From Hallella seregens ATCC 51272 (GTDB lineage: Bacteria > Bacteroidota > Bacteroidia > Bacteroidales > Bacteroidaceae), in assembly GCF_000518545.1 (NCBI RefSeq), contig NZ_KI912451.1, positions 1 to 64,000 of the forward strand: a stretch of 64,000 nucleotides of DNA, given 5' to 3'. Under the pieces are notes generated by a model. The model was not told the DNA's origin. It saw only the letters and a program-made list of their open reading frames with translations, and made no database searches. A program made the position numbers and the translations under genes. Below are positions 17,188 through 25,977 of this stretch, one piece after another (the first letter of the stretch is position 1; each line of letters opens with the position of its first letter).

Positions 17188-18705
17188 TTAACTCTTGCGG
17201 AGCCGGGCCACGGGTAGCCCCAGCTGCTCGCGGTATTTGGCCACCGTGCGGCGGGCGATGGGGAAGCCTTTCTTCTTCATTTCGGCGGCCAGGGCGTCGT
17301 CGCTGAGGGGCCGACGCTTGTCCTCACGGCCAATCATGTCCTTAAGGGCGAGCTTGATCTTGCGGGTTGACATCTCCTCTCCGTCCTTGGTGACGTAGCC
17401 GTCGGTGAAGAAGAAGCGCAGCGGGTAGGTGCCCCAACGGGTCTGTGCATACTTGATGTTGCTCACACGGGAGATCGTCGAAATGTCGAGGCCGGTCTTT
17501 TCGGCGATGTCTTTGAGGATCATGGGGCGCAGATCGGCCTCGTCGCCGTCCTGAAAGAACTTCTTTTGCCAGCCTATGATGGCCTTCATCGTGACGTAGA
17601 GCGTGTGGCGGCGCTGCTTCACGGCCTCGATGTAGCCCTGTGCTTTCTCCACCTTTTCCTTGGCATAGAGCAATGCTTCTTTCTCCTGGCGGTTCATTTT
17701 TTCCCGGTTGGTCTTGTAGGTGTTGACCATTTCGTTGAACGAGGGCGACACCTTGAGGTCGGGAATGCGGCCGCGGTTGATGTTGAAACTGACGTTGCCG
17801 GCATCGTCGGTATCGACCACGAAGTCGGGAGTAATCTGTTGCGTGTTGCGTCCCAGCGTCTCGCCGAGGGCGGCTCCGGGCTTGGGATTGAGCTTGCTCA
17901 GCTCTTGTCGGATGATGTCGGCCTGGTCGGGGGTGAGCTGCAGGGCGGTGGAAATGCGGTCCCAGTGCTTTTTGGTGAACTCGTCGAAGTGGCTCTCCAC
18001 CACCCGGCGCATCAGTTCCTTGAGCCGCCCCTCGGGTCGTCGGGCTATCTGCAGCAGCAGACATTCCTGCAGCGAGCGGGCGCCGATGCCCGCGGGGTCG
18101 AACGTTTGCAGGCGGTGGAGCACGTCGACGAGCTCCGACTCGTCCACGTCGATGTTGTGGTAGATGGCCAGTTCGTCGCAGAGGTCGCCCATGTCCTTGC
18201 GCAGCAACCCGTCGTTGTCGAGCGAGCCGATGAGATATTCCATGATGTCGCGCTGCCCATCGGTGAGCTCCAGCTCGCCCATCTGCTCCTTGAGCTTGTC
18301 ATAAAACGAGGTGGTATCGCCCCAGACAATCTCCTCATAGTCGGCGTCGGGGTTGCCGGGCGAGGCTGCCCGCAGGTCGGGCGACGGCAGTTCGTCGTCG
18401 CTCCCCAGGTTTTCCAGTGCGTTGTCAAGGGCTTCTTCGCGCTCCTCGCGCTCGGTCTTCTCCTCGTATTGCTCGTCGGTGGCGTCGGCCTCGCGGTCTT
18501 CGGCCAGCTCCCGTTCGGCCGTGGTCTCCTCCTGTTCGTCCCGCCGTTCTTCCAGGGCCGGGTTGTCGTCCAGCTCGGTAAGGATGTTTTGTTCCAGCTC
18601 GGCCAGCGGCATCTCGAGCAGCTTCACCTGGAGCATCTGCTGCTGTGACAGGCGTTGCTGCTGCACCTGCTGCTGGGTCTGGGATTGGATGAGTTTCTGT
18701 GACAT
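17188..18705 (-). CDS. rpoN: RNA polymerase sigma-54 factor
   Basis: Alternative sigma factor that recognises -24/-12 promoters and needs an activator ATPase. The start at 18705 gives MSQKLIQSQTQQQVQQQRLS, the usual Gln-rich region I. A long acidic linker (about residues 55-130), the core-binding domain and the C-terminal RpoN box ARRTVAKYRE complete the protein (505 residues). Longer reading upstream has no homology and overlaps the preceding gene. It is packed between a hypothetical gene and the PAP2 gene. No bacterial enhancer-binding activator is present in this window. Confidence 0.95.
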   Translation of the reverse strand: MSQKLIQSQTQQQVQQQRLSQQQMLQVKLLEMPLAELEQNILTELDDNPALEERRDEQEETTAERELAEDREADATDEQYEEKTEREEREEALDNALENLGSDDELPSPDLRAASPGNPDADYEEIVWGDTTSFYDKLKEQMGELELTDGQRDIMEYLIGSLDNDGLLRKDMGDLCDELAIYHNIDVDESELVDVLHRLQTFDPAGIGARSLQECLLLQIARRPEGRLKELMRRVVESHFDEFTKKHWDRISTALQLTPDQADIIRQELSKLNPKPGAALGETLGRNTQQITPDFVVDTDDAGNVSFNINRGRIPDLKVSPSFNEMVNTYKTNREKMNRQEKEALLYAKEKVEKAQGYIEAVKQRRHTLYVTMKAIIGWQKKFFQDGDEADLRPMILKDIAEKTGLDISTISRVSNIKYAQTRWGTYPLRFFFTDGYVTKDGEEMSTRKIKLALKDMIGREDKRRPLSDDALAAEMKKKGFPIARRTVAKYREQLGLPVARLRKS

Positions 18706-18734
18706 GGCTGAATGGGTGGGCCCTGGCGCGGGCG

Positions 18735-19397
18735 TCAGGCTTTGAAATAGGCTTGAAGCTGGGCGGCCAGGGCGGCGAGCTTCTCGGGACGCTCGTTGCC
18801 GAACCGTTTCCAGACTTGCATGCAAGGGGTGAGCAGGGGGTGGATGATGATGTCTTCGCGCGACAGCAACGGGTCGCAGAACCTGAAGACAGCCATTACC
18901 TCGGCCACCTTTTCGGGCGTGAGGCGCAGCAGACGGGCCAGTTCGGCCACCTCGGGAGTCTCTGCCGCCATGGTGACGGGCGTGAGACGGAAGTAGAGAT
19001 CGAGTATCATGATGAGCTGAACGGGCGTGATTGGCTCTGCGTCGGTATCGGTGGTGGCCACGGGTTTGAAGTCTTTCTCCCACGACTCGTTCACCTCCAC
19101 GCCGGCATAGAACTCCTCGGAGTTGCCGAATCCAATCATCTGTCGGAGCAGTGCCGTGCCGCGTGCGAGCTTCCGCGGACTGTGGGCGTACTTGTCCCAA
19201 AGCTTTTGCAGGCGCGGCGTGTCGATTTGCCGGAGCCTGAACATCTGCCTGTAGAGATAGTCGGGAGCGATGTGAAGCTCCAGGGCGAGGCCTACGAGGG
19301 CGCGGCTGTAGAGGGGCTTCACGCCTTGTGGCCGCCGTAGATAGAGTTGCATGAGCAGCAGCCAGTATTCATCATGCCATAGGGAATGCTTCGCCAT
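18735..19397 (-). CDS. Conserved hypothetical protein upstream of rpoN
   Basis: A 220-residue protein I do not recognise by function. The start at 19397 (MAKHSLWHDEYWLLLMQLYLRRPQG) agrees with a -7 box 36 bases upstream. It is mostly helical, without signal peptide or membrane segment. The middle holds DAEPITPVQLIMILDLYFRLTP and ELARLLRLTPEKVAEVMAVFRFCDP, which could be a helix-turn-helix-like region. First gene of the run, 29 bases before rpoN, so a role linked to sigma-54 or to nucleic acid is conceivable but unproven. Confidence 0.7.
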   Translation of the reverse strand: MAKHSLWHDEYWLLLMQLYLRRPQGVKPLYSRALVGLALELHIAPDYLYRQMFRLRQIDTPRLQKLWDKYAHSPRKLARGTALLRQMIGFGNSEEFYAGVEVNESWEKDFKPVATTDTDAEPITPVQLIMILDLYFRLTPVTMAAETPEVAELARLLRLTPEKVAEVMAVFRFCDPLLSREDIIIHPLLTPCMQVWKRFGNERPEKLAALAAQLQAYFKA

Positions 19398-19433
19398 ACC
19401 GTTTCTTCTTCCGTCTGTTTTGCTTGCTTTCCA

Positions 19434-19441
19434 CAAAGTTA
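19434..19441 (-). promoter_or_regulatory. -7 box for the hypothetical-rpoN run
   Basis: On the minus strand TAACTTTG matches the -7 consensus 36 bases upstream of the start at 19397. No good -33 element is seen at 20 bp. Confidence 0.5.
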
Positions 19442-19584
19442 CGGCAAAATTCTGAGACGGGCCGCACTTTCGTCGACTTTTTATCGCTCCTTTGCAAAAA
19501 GGCCCCCACCATCTGGCGGGAGCTGTGCGGACGGGGGAGTGGGGGTGTTGCAGGCGGCGGCGGGAATGCCCCGACGGGCATGCG

Positions 19585-19616
19585 GGCCGGCGCGGAGCCC
19601 GGCCCCTACGGCAAAA
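19585..19616. repeat. GC-rich dispersed repeat, copy 1
   Basis: A short segment with inverted GGGCCGG / CCGGCCC arms followed by CCTACGGCAAAAC. A close relative is at 63190-63223. No gene lies here. Confidence 0.55.
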
Positions 19617-19677
19617 CACGTGTTCTAAATAGGGAGAAAACATGTTCCCGGCCGCCAATGCCCTATGTAATCGTATC

Positions 19678-19875
19678 GCGATAATGGCGTAATCGCGTGA
19701 TGATTACGGCTTTATCGCCGGGCCTTTACGGCGTAATCACGGGGCGATTACGCCGTGGAGGTTTTGCCGTTACGGCCTGACGGTGCAAAGGTTGCGGCTT
19801 GACGGCATAAAGGATGTGGCTTGACGGTGCAACGTTCGCGTCATGCCGGTGTGTAGTTTGCGGCGTGCCGCCCCG
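19678..19875. repeat. 22-bp palindromic repeat array 2
   Basis: Nine consecutive 22-bp units start at 19678, 19700, 19722, 19744, 19766, 19788, 19810, 19832 and 19854. The first four fit the core GCGATTACGGCGTAATCGC well. Units five to nine drift toward a GGCTTGACGGTGCA variant, so two subtypes coexist. The rest of the 538-base gap (19398-19935) holds the -7 box and the GC-rich repeat. Confidence 0.85.
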
Positions 19876-19935
19876 TGCCGTGCCGGCCGGAACCTCTCGC
19901 ATCAACAAGGAATGGCGCGCCGCGCAGTATGCGGA

Positions 19936-22125
19936 CTATGGCTTGGCATAGGGTGCCTGCATGGCCATCTTGCGGCTGTCCCAGGGCGCCGGGGCCCCGC
20001 CGAGGTACTGGTGGAACCATTCCAGATGGGCATTGTAGTAGAGCGGCATCGATTTCAGGCCGCTGGGCCAGTGCCCGTCGTTGTCGAAGATGATGAGGCG
20101 GGAGGGGATGCCGAGCGTCTGCAGGGTGTTGAAGTACTGCACCGACTGCATGTAGGGCACGCGGTAGTCGCGCTCGCCGGTGATGATGAGCGTGGGGGTA
20201 GCGAAGTTGCGCACGTATTCCGAGGGGCTCCACTTCTGGTAAAGCGGCGAGTTCCACGGCTGTCCCTCCAGCTCGAAGTTGGGGAACCACAACTCTTCGG
20301 TGCCGCCCCACATGGAGCGCAGGTCGAAGAGGCCCATCATCGAGGCCAGACACTTGAAGCGGCGGGTCTGTCCCTGCAGCCAGTTCATGAAGTAGCCGCC
20401 ATACGACCAGCCCATGGCGCCCATGCGGGTGGAGTCCACATAGGAGAGCTGGGCCAAGGCGTCGGTGACGCGCATCACGTCCTCGTAGGGCCGGCCACCC
20501 CACGAACCGCTGATGGCGCGGCAGAACTGCTGGCCGTAGCCCGTGGAGCCGTGGGGGTTGGGATAGGCTACGACGTAGCCCGCGCCGGGGTAGACCTGCC
20601 AGTCGGGACGGTAGGAGTCCATCCATTGCATCTGCGGACCGCCGTGCACATTGATGACGAGGGGGTACCTGCGGGCGGGATCGAAGCCGTGGGGCTTCAC
20701 CACAAAGAACTCCACCGAGTCGCCGTCGGCCCCCGTGACCCACATGGCCTCGGAGGGACGGAAGTCTACGGCCGCCACGAGACTGTCGTTCAGGTGGGTG
20801 ACGGGCAGCTCGGACAGGCTCTGCCGGGCGCGTGGCGCGTCGGTCCATGCGGCTTTGCCGTCAGGGCGCGACACGTAGAGCTCTGCGGGGCGGCCGGTCG
20901 ACGACCAGGTGTAGTACACGTAGCCCTGTCGGTCTACGTCGAAACTGCCGATGGCTCGGCGGCCTATCAGTTTGGTGATGCGGTCGGGCTGCAGGGTGGT
21001 TTTGTTCGTCTTCGAGGCGGTCGTGCCGGGAGCCGATGCGGTTTTGGCGGGCTTGAGCGTGAGCCGGTAGAGGGGCGCGTAGCCTTTTTCCTGGCCCAGG
21101 AAGTAGATGCTGCGCGAGTCGGCGGCCCACTTGTAGTCGTCCACCCAGTTGTCGAACTGCTCGGTGAGCACGGTTTTCCGGCCGGTCTGCCGGTCGTAGA
21201 GGCCGAGAATGAAGCGGTCGCTCTCGTAGCCCGGCGTGCGCTGGAAGCGGTAGGCGATGTATCGGCCGTCGGGACTGTACTGCGGACTGCCGTCCCAGGC
21301 GGGGTTCTCGGCCGTGATGTTCTTGGCCTCGCCCCCGCCGACGGGCACCGTCCAGAGGTCGCAGTTGGTCGAAGCCTCGGGGTGCAGGTCGTGGTTGCTC
21401 AGGTAGCACAGCTCCCGCGAGTCGGGCGAGAAGGCAAATCCCGTGGGCCCTCCGGGCGAGAACACGGGGCTGTGGAAGCGGCCGGGCGTCACGTCGGTGT
21501 AGGTTTTCTCCTTGATGTTGTAGACGATGATGTGCCAGTAGCGGCCGTCGCTGTAGCTGGTCCAGTGGCGGTAGAGCAGCTCGTCGGCCACGTGTGCCTG
21601 GATGGGGTTGCGGGCTTTGCGGTCCATTGCCTCCTTGTTGGCCTTGCCGTCGGCCCCGCCTATCTCGGGAAACACCTCGGCCGCAAAGGCGATGAGGTTG
21701 CCGTCGGGCGAGAGCACGGGGCTCTGTATACCCAGTGCATAGTCGGTGATTTTCTCGTTTTGGCCGTTGGTGTGGCGGTACACCTGCGTTGTTCCGTCGG
21801 CATACGACAAAAAGTAGAGGCTTTTGCCATCCTGCGACCAAAAGGGCGAAAAGCTCTTTCTGTCGGTCGTCACGGCACGGGTCTCTCCGTGGGCGATGCC
21901 CTGCAGGCCGGAGGCGGTGGGCACGTTGAGCAGGATGTCGGAGTACGATTTCTGGGCCGCCAGGTCTTGACGGCTCACTCCGTAGGCCAGCATTCCCGTG
22001 GCCGAAACGGTTGGCGACGAGGCATATTTCACACGATAGACGTCTTCGATGGTGAAGGCGCGCTTCTGGCCCGCGGCGTTTGCCGCCGCAAGCAGGGCCA
22101 GAGAGAGTATAAATGTCTTTTTCAT
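19936..22125 (-). CDS. Secreted S9 family peptidase (prolyl oligopeptidase / DPP-like)
   Basis: A 729-residue serine peptidase with a signal peptide (about residues 1-20), a beta-propeller of WD-like repeats (about 30-450) and a C-terminal alpha/beta-hydrolase. The oxyanion region NVHGGPQMQWMDSY, nucleophile Ser in GWSYGGYF near residue 574, Asp in TGERDYRVPY near 652 and His in FDNDGHWPSG near 684 are all present. It probably cleaves peptides after proline or small residues in the periplasm as part of amino-acid supply. Transcribed alone, with a -7 box 20 bases before the start codon. Confidence 0.9.
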   Translation of the reverse strand: MKKTFILSLALLAAANAAGQKRAFTIEDVYRVKYASSPTVSATGMLAYGVSRQDLAAQKSYSDILLNVPTASGLQGIAHGETRAVTTDRKSFSPFWSQDGKSLYFLSYADGTTQVYRHTNGQNEKITDYALGIQSPVLSPDGNLIAFAAEVFPEIGGADGKANKEAMDRKARNPIQAHVADELLYRHWTSYSDGRYWHIIVYNIKEKTYTDVTPGRFHSPVFSPGGPTGFAFSPDSRELCYLSNHDLHPEASTNCDLWTVPVGGGEAKNITAENPAWDGSPQYSPDGRYIAYRFQRTPGYESDRFILGLYDRQTGRKTVLTEQFDNWVDDYKWAADSRSIYFLGQEKGYAPLYRLTLKPAKTASAPGTTASKTNKTTLQPDRITKLIGRRAIGSFDVDRQGYVYYTWSSTGRPAELYVSRPDGKAAWTDAPRARQSLSELPVTHLNDSLVAAVDFRPSEAMWVTGADGDSVEFFVVKPHGFDPARRYPLVINVHGGPQMQWMDSYRPDWQVYPGAGYVVAYPNPHGSTGYGQQFCRAISGSWGGRPYEDVMRVTDALAQLSYVDSTRMGAMGWSYGGYFMNWLQGQTRRFKCLASMMGLFDLRSMWGGTEELWFPNFELEGQPWNSPLYQKWSPSEYVRNFATPTLIITGERDYRVPYMQSVQYFNTLQTLGIPSRLIIFDNDGHWPSGLKSMPLYYNAHLEWFHQYLGGAPAPWDSRKMAMQAPYAKP

Positions 22126-22145
22126 TGCTGTGGACTGATGTGGTG

Positions 22146-22153
22146 CAAAGATA
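22146..22153 (-). promoter_or_regulatory. -7 box upstream of the S9 peptidase gene
   Basis: On the minus strand TATCTTTG lies 20 bases before the start codon at 22125. A single 22-bp palindromic unit lies immediately upstream of it. Confidence 0.6.
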
Positions 22154-22164
22154 TGTATTTTCTG

Positions 22165-22186
22165 GCAAAAACGGCGTAAACGCTTG
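22165..22186. repeat. Solitary copy of the 22-bp palindromic unit
   Basis: GCAAAAACGGCGTAAACGC plus three bases fits the array consensus but stands alone, 11 bases upstream of the -7 box of the S9 peptidase gene, about where a -33 element or an operator would be. Confidence 0.55.
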
Positions 22187-22612
22187 GAAAATATATGCTT
22201 TACACGGCAGTTTCAGGCAAAGTGCGACAAAAAAGTGTAAAGTATTCGTACCACGATGGTCGCATGTCGTTTCGGCGGCTTCCGCGTGGCGACAGTGGGG
22301 CTTCCGGCTGCGGCTGGCGGCTCTCAAAGCGCAAAAAAGTGGGTGAAAGCGGTGGTGAAATGGCCGGGAGGGGGTGGAGTGTGGGAGAAAGAGGGCTGCA
22401 ACGGGGGCGAACGATGGGGGATGGAGGCGGTTTGCCGGTTGGTTTCGGGGCGAAACGCCACGAAAAAGGTGCAGCTTTCGAGTGGCTGCACCCTGTGTTG
22501 GCGGTGTAAATGTCGGCGTATGGCCGTGAGGCCGCTATATAATAAGAGGTGTAAGCTGTCGCGACGGCCGCATGGCCCTGCCCGCGGGGCTGGGTGGAGC
22601 TGCCGTGGCGGC
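22187..22612. other. Intergenic stretch, nothing convincing
   Basis: GC-rich gap between the 3' end of the sirtuin gene and the promoter of the S9 gene. No coding sequence with homology, no clear terminator and no long repeat were found. Confidence 0.5.
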
Positions 22613-23314
22613 TCACTGGCCGAGCAGCCGCAACAGCTCGGCCATGCCCTCGGAAGCACCCTTACGGATGTGGGTGACCTGCCGGCCGATGCCCGCCGAT
22701 ACGGGATTGGGGTCGATGAGATACACCGGACAGTCGCGCCGCGTGTACTGCACCAGCCCGGCTGCGGGGTACACATTGAGCGAGGTGCCGATGATAACGA
22801 ACGCGTCGGCCCCGGTCGCCTCGCGTGCCGCAGGCTCCAGCATGGGCACGCTTTCGCCGAAAAACACGATGAACGGCCGCAGCAACGAGCCGTCGCCGGC
22901 CGTGGCTCCGGGTGCCACGTCACTGTCGGCCTGGCTCAACGAGCGGATGTAGCGCGCATCGTAAGGCTCGGCCGACGAGCACACCTTGGTGAGTTCGCCG
23001 TGCAGGTGAATCACGTTTGTCGAGCCGGCACGCTCGTGCAGGTTGTCCACATTCTGCGTAAGCACGGACACTTCGTAGTCTTTTTCCATGCCGGCAATGA
23101 GCCGATGGCCCTCGTTGGGCTCGGCGTCCCACAGCTTTCGCCGCATCTTGTTGTAGAATTCAGTCACCAAAGTGGGGTTGGCCTCCCAGCCCTCGTGCGA
23201 GGCTATCTGCTCCACGGGGTAGTTTTCCCACAGTCCGTCGTTGCCGCGGAACGTCTTGAAGCCGCTCTCTACCGACATGCCGGCCCCTGTGAGAAACACA
23301 ATTTTCTTCTTCAT
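22613..23314 (-). CDS. cobB: NAD-dependent protein deacylase (sirtuin)
   Basis: A 233-residue Sir2-family enzyme that removes acyl groups from lysines using NAD. The start at 23314 gives MKKKIVFLTGAGMSVESG; 18 further codons upstream would overlap the -7 box. Motifs: GAGMS(x)ESG(x)xTFR, TQNVDNLHERAG, the catalytic His in VIHLHGEL, and IIGTSLNVYPAAGL. The two CxxC pairs that bind structural zinc in most sirtuins are absent: only one Cys remains in that region (KVCSSAEP). I believe this is shared by other Bacteroidota sirtuins. Confidence 0.92.
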   Translation of the reverse strand: MKKKIVFLTGAGMSVESGFKTFRGNDGLWENYPVEQIASHEGWEANPTLVTEFYNKMRRKLWDAEPNEGHRLIAGMEKDYEVSVLTQNVDNLHERAGSTNVIHLHGELTKVCSSAEPYDARYIRSLSQADSDVAPGATAGDGSLLRPFIVFFGESVPMLEPAAREATGADAFVIIGTSLNVYPAAGLVQYTRRDCPVYLIDPNPVSAGIGRQVTHIRKGASEGMAELLRLLGQ

Positions 23315-23345
23315 AGGCTTTTCGTGATGAACTGTTATTATTGCA

Positions 23346-23353
23346 CAAAAATA
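23346..23353 (-). promoter_or_regulatory. -7 box upstream of the sirtuin gene
   Basis: On the minus strand TATTTTTG fits TAnnTTTG, 31 bases before the start at 23314. It is divergent from the promoter of the FKBP genes. Confidence 0.45.
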
Positions 23354-23396
23354 ACAATTTTTCCCCAATAATGGTGTGGCGACCGATTAAAAATAG

Positions 23397-23404
23397 TAAC
23401 TTTG
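23397..23404 (+). promoter_or_regulatory. -7 box upstream of the FKBP cluster
   Basis: TAACTTTG lies 30 bases before the start codon at 23435. No matching -33 TTG at 20 bp. Confidence 0.55.
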
Positions 23405-23434
23405 CACATTAATCATTAATCTATAAACGACGAA

Positions 23435-24016
23435 ATGGACAAAGTTAGTTACGCGTTGGGCATGAGCATAGGGCACCAGCTCCAGCAGATGAACGCGACG
23501 GAATTGAACATTGACGACTTCGGGCAGGCACTGCGGGACGTTTTTGCCGGCAAGGCTGCCCTTTCCGAGGGAGACGCACAGGCCGCCGTGCAGGCGTTTT
23601 TCGATCAGAAATCCGAGGAGAAAGCCAAGTCGGGCAAGGCCGACGGCGAGAAGTTCTTGGCCGAGAATGCCGGGAAAGAGGGTGTGGTGACCCTGCCCTC
23701 GGGACTGCAATACCAGGTGTTGCGCGAGGGTAACGGCAGGAAGCCCGCTGCCACCGACCAGGTGGAGTGCCATTATGAGGGCACGCTCATCGACGGTCAG
23801 GTGTTCGACAGCAGCTACCGCCGCGGCGAAACGGCCACGTTCGGCCTCAATCAGGTCATTGCAGGATGGACAGAAGGCTTGCAGCTCATGCAGGAAGGTG
23901 CCAAGTATCGCTTCTTCATCCCCTACACGCTGGGCTATGGAGAGCGCGGCGCAGGCCAGTCCATCCCGCCATTTGCCACGCTCATCTTCGACGTGGAACT
24001 CGTCAAAGTCAAGTAA
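23435..24016 (+). CDS. FKBP-type peptidyl-prolyl isomerase, no signal peptide
   Basis: A 193-residue isomerase with the FkpA/Mip plan: N-terminal helical dimerisation region (MDKVSYALGMSIGHQLQQM) and a C-terminal FKBP domain from about residue 85 (GVVTLPSGLQYQVL, YEGTLIDGQVFDSSY, VIAGWTEGLQLM, FFIPYTLGYGERGAG). No signal peptide, so it probably works in the cytoplasm, unlike its two downstream relatives. First of three related genes in a row, 44 bases before the next. Confidence 0.93.
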   Translation: MDKVSYALGMSIGHQLQQMNATELNIDDFGQALRDVFAGKAALSEGDAQAAVQAFFDQKSEEKAKSGKADGEKFLAENAGKEGVVTLPSGLQYQVLREGNGRKPAATDQVECHYEGTLIDGQVFDSSYRRGETATFGLNQVIAGWTEGLQLMQEGAKYRFFIPYTLGYGERGAGQSIPPFATLIFDVELVKVK

Positions 24017-24060
24017 ATCAACTGCAGAAAGACCATAAAAGAACAATTTTAAATAAACCA

Positions 24061-24936
24061 ATGAAAAGTTTGAAAGCATTAGCCGTCATGGCTATCGCCG
24101 CTGCTGCGTTCAGTGCTTGCGGCAACTCCACCCCCAAAGCCGATTTGAAAACCGACCTGGACTCCATGAGTTATGCCATTGGCGTGCTCCAGTCTCAGTA
24201 CGTACGCCAGGCCATTGAGCAGGGCCAAGTGATCGACACTACCTATATGGACGAGTTCGTCAAGGGTATCAACGAGGGTGTCAATGCCGGTGACGACAAG
24301 AAGAAACAGGCCTACATCATGGGCCTTCAGGTGGGCCAGCAGCTCTCTACACAGATGGTTAAGGGCATCAATCACGAGGTGTTTGGCTCCGATTCCACGA
24401 AGACCATCTCGCTGAAGAACCTCCTGGCCGGCTTCATCACCGGTGCAACGGGCAAGAAAGCACTCTTCACCACGGAGGCTGCCAACCAGATTGCCCAGTC
24501 CAAAATGGAGTCCATCAAGAGCCAAACCATGCTCAAAGAGTTCGGTCCCAACAAGGTAGCGGGTGAGAAATTCCTGGCCGAGAACAAGAAAAAGCCTGGT
24601 GTTGTGACCCTGCCTTCGGGCTTGCAGTACAAGGTTATCAAGGAAGGCAAGGGTGCCATTCCCACCGATACCACCACCGTTAAGGTGAATTACGAGGGCC
24701 GTACCATCGACGGAAAGGTATTCGAGAGCTCCTACACCAACGGCCAGGGCCCGGTAACCATCCAGCCCAAGCAGTTCATTCCCGGTTGGACCGAGGCGTT
24801 GACCCACATGCCCGAGGGCTCAGTATGGGAGGTTTACATCCCTCAGAACCTGGCTTACAAGGAGCGTCAGGCCGGCCAAATCAAGCCGTTCTCCACGCTT
24901 ATCTTCAAGATTGAACTCATCAAGGTAGGAAAATAA
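24061..24936 (+). CDS. FKBP-type peptidyl-prolyl isomerase, lipoprotein
   Basis: A 291-residue Mip/FkpA-like isomerase. The start at 24061 gives a lipoprotein signal peptide whose lipobox FSAC places the modified Cys at residue 20, so the protein is membrane-anchored in the periplasm or at the surface. The helical dimerisation region spans about 30-170 and the FKBP domain about 185-291 (VVTLPSGLQYKVI, YEGRTIDGKVFESSY, FIPGWTEAL, VYIPQNLAY). Second of three tandem paralogues. It probably helps fold exported proteins. Confidence 0.93.
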   Translation: MKSLKALAVMAIAAAAFSACGNSTPKADLKTDLDSMSYAIGVLQSQYVRQAIEQGQVIDTTYMDEFVKGINEGVNAGDDKKKQAYIMGLQVGQQLSTQMVKGINHEVFGSDSTKTISLKNLLAGFITGATGKKALFTTEAANQIAQSKMESIKSQTMLKEFGPNKVAGEKFLAENKKKPGVVTLPSGLQYKVIKEGKGAIPTDTTTVKVNYEGRTIDGKVFESSYTNGQGPVTIQPKQFIPGWTEALTHMPEGSVWEVYIPQNLAYKERQAGQIKPFSTLIFKIELIKVGK

Positions 24937-24946
24937 TCGCTTGGCT

Positions 24947-25933
24947 ATGAAGAAGTTATTTCTGTTTGGCACCATCCTTCTGGCTGGTGCACTGCTCAGC
25001 ACGGCACAGGCCGGCAAGAAAAAAGACAAGGACAAGAAGGCTGCCGCAGCGCAACCTTCGCTTGCAGTCGCCCTCACCACGACGTCCGACAGCATGAGTT
25101 ACGCCGCCGGCTATGCCGCCACACAGGGTCTTGAGACTTATTTGCAGCGTCAGCTGGGTGTGGACACGGCCTATATGGCCGACTTTGTGCGGGGTTACCG
25201 CGAGGCCGTGGCCAAGTCGTCCGATCCTGCTTATACGGCCTATATGGCCGGCACCAACATTGCCAGGCAGGCCGCCTCGCAGATTTTCCCCGGCATGGGC
25301 AAGGAACTTGCCGGCACGCCCGACTCGCTGACGAGCGCCCTTTTCCACGAGGGATTCCTCGCCGGAGTGCAGGGCGACACCGCCATTGTCGGCATGGAGC
25401 AGGCCCGCAGCCTGTACGAGACCCACATCAAAGCCATAACCGAGGCCAAGAACGCCGCCTACAAGGCCGAGAACGAGGCCTGGCTCAAGGACAACGCAAC
25501 CAAGAGCGGCGTGGTGACTCTGCCCTCGGGGCTGCAGTATAAGGTGCTCACCGCCGGTACGGGAGCCAAGCCCACGGCCGAGCAAACGGTGGAAGTGGTC
25601 TACGAAGGCAAGATGATCGACGGCACCGTTTTCGACGCCACGTCGCGCCACAACGGGCAGAAGACCGACAAGTTTGAGTGCAACCGCGTCATCAAGGGCT
25701 GGACAGAGGCCCTCACCAACATGCCCGTGGGCAGCAAATGGGAGATTTATATCCCACAGGAGCTGGGCTACGGCGACCGCGCTGCCGGCCAAATCAAGCC
25801 TTATTCCACGCTCATCTTCACCGTCGAGCTCGTGGGCATCGAGGCTCCCGAGGCCGCAGCCGACAAGGCGGAAGCCGTTCCGACCAAGGTCGCCGCAGCC
25901 AAGACGGCCAAGGGCAAGGGCCGCCGCAAGTAA
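24947..25933 (+). CDS. FKBP-type peptidyl-prolyl isomerase, exported
   Basis: A 328-residue isomerase with a Sec signal peptide (MKKLFLFGTILLAGALLSTAQA) and then a Lys-rich stretch. The helical region starts at DSMSYAAGYAATQGL and the FKBP domain runs from about 188 to 300 (VVTLPSGLQYKVL, YEGKMIDGTVFDATSR, VIKGWTEAL, IYIPQELGYGDRAAG). An Ala/Lys-rich tail of about 25 residues follows. It begins 10 bases after the previous gene and is closed by a strong terminator, so the three isomerase genes probably form one operon. Confidence 0.93.
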   Translation: MKKLFLFGTILLAGALLSTAQAGKKKDKDKKAAAAQPSLAVALTTTSDSMSYAAGYAATQGLETYLQRQLGVDTAYMADFVRGYREAVAKSSDPAYTAYMAGTNIARQAASQIFPGMGKELAGTPDSLTSALFHEGFLAGVQGDTAIVGMEQARSLYETHIKAITEAKNAAYKAENEAWLKDNATKSGVVTLPSGLQYKVLTAGTGAKPTAEQTVEVVYEGKMIDGTVFDATSRHNGQKTDKFECNRVIKGWTEALTNMPVGSKWEIYIPQELGYGDRAAGQIKPYSTLIFTVELVGIEAPEAAADKAEAVPTKVAAAKTAKGKGRRK

Positions 25934-25977
25934 CTGCCAACGACTTTCGATGCCCCTGCAAGGGGCGAACCATGAGC

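Noticed and set aside
22613..23314. Sirtuin without zinc cysteines as a broken gene
   Set aside because: All NAD-binding and catalytic motifs are intact and the loss seems shared by Bacteroidota sirtuins, so it is a subfamily trait.
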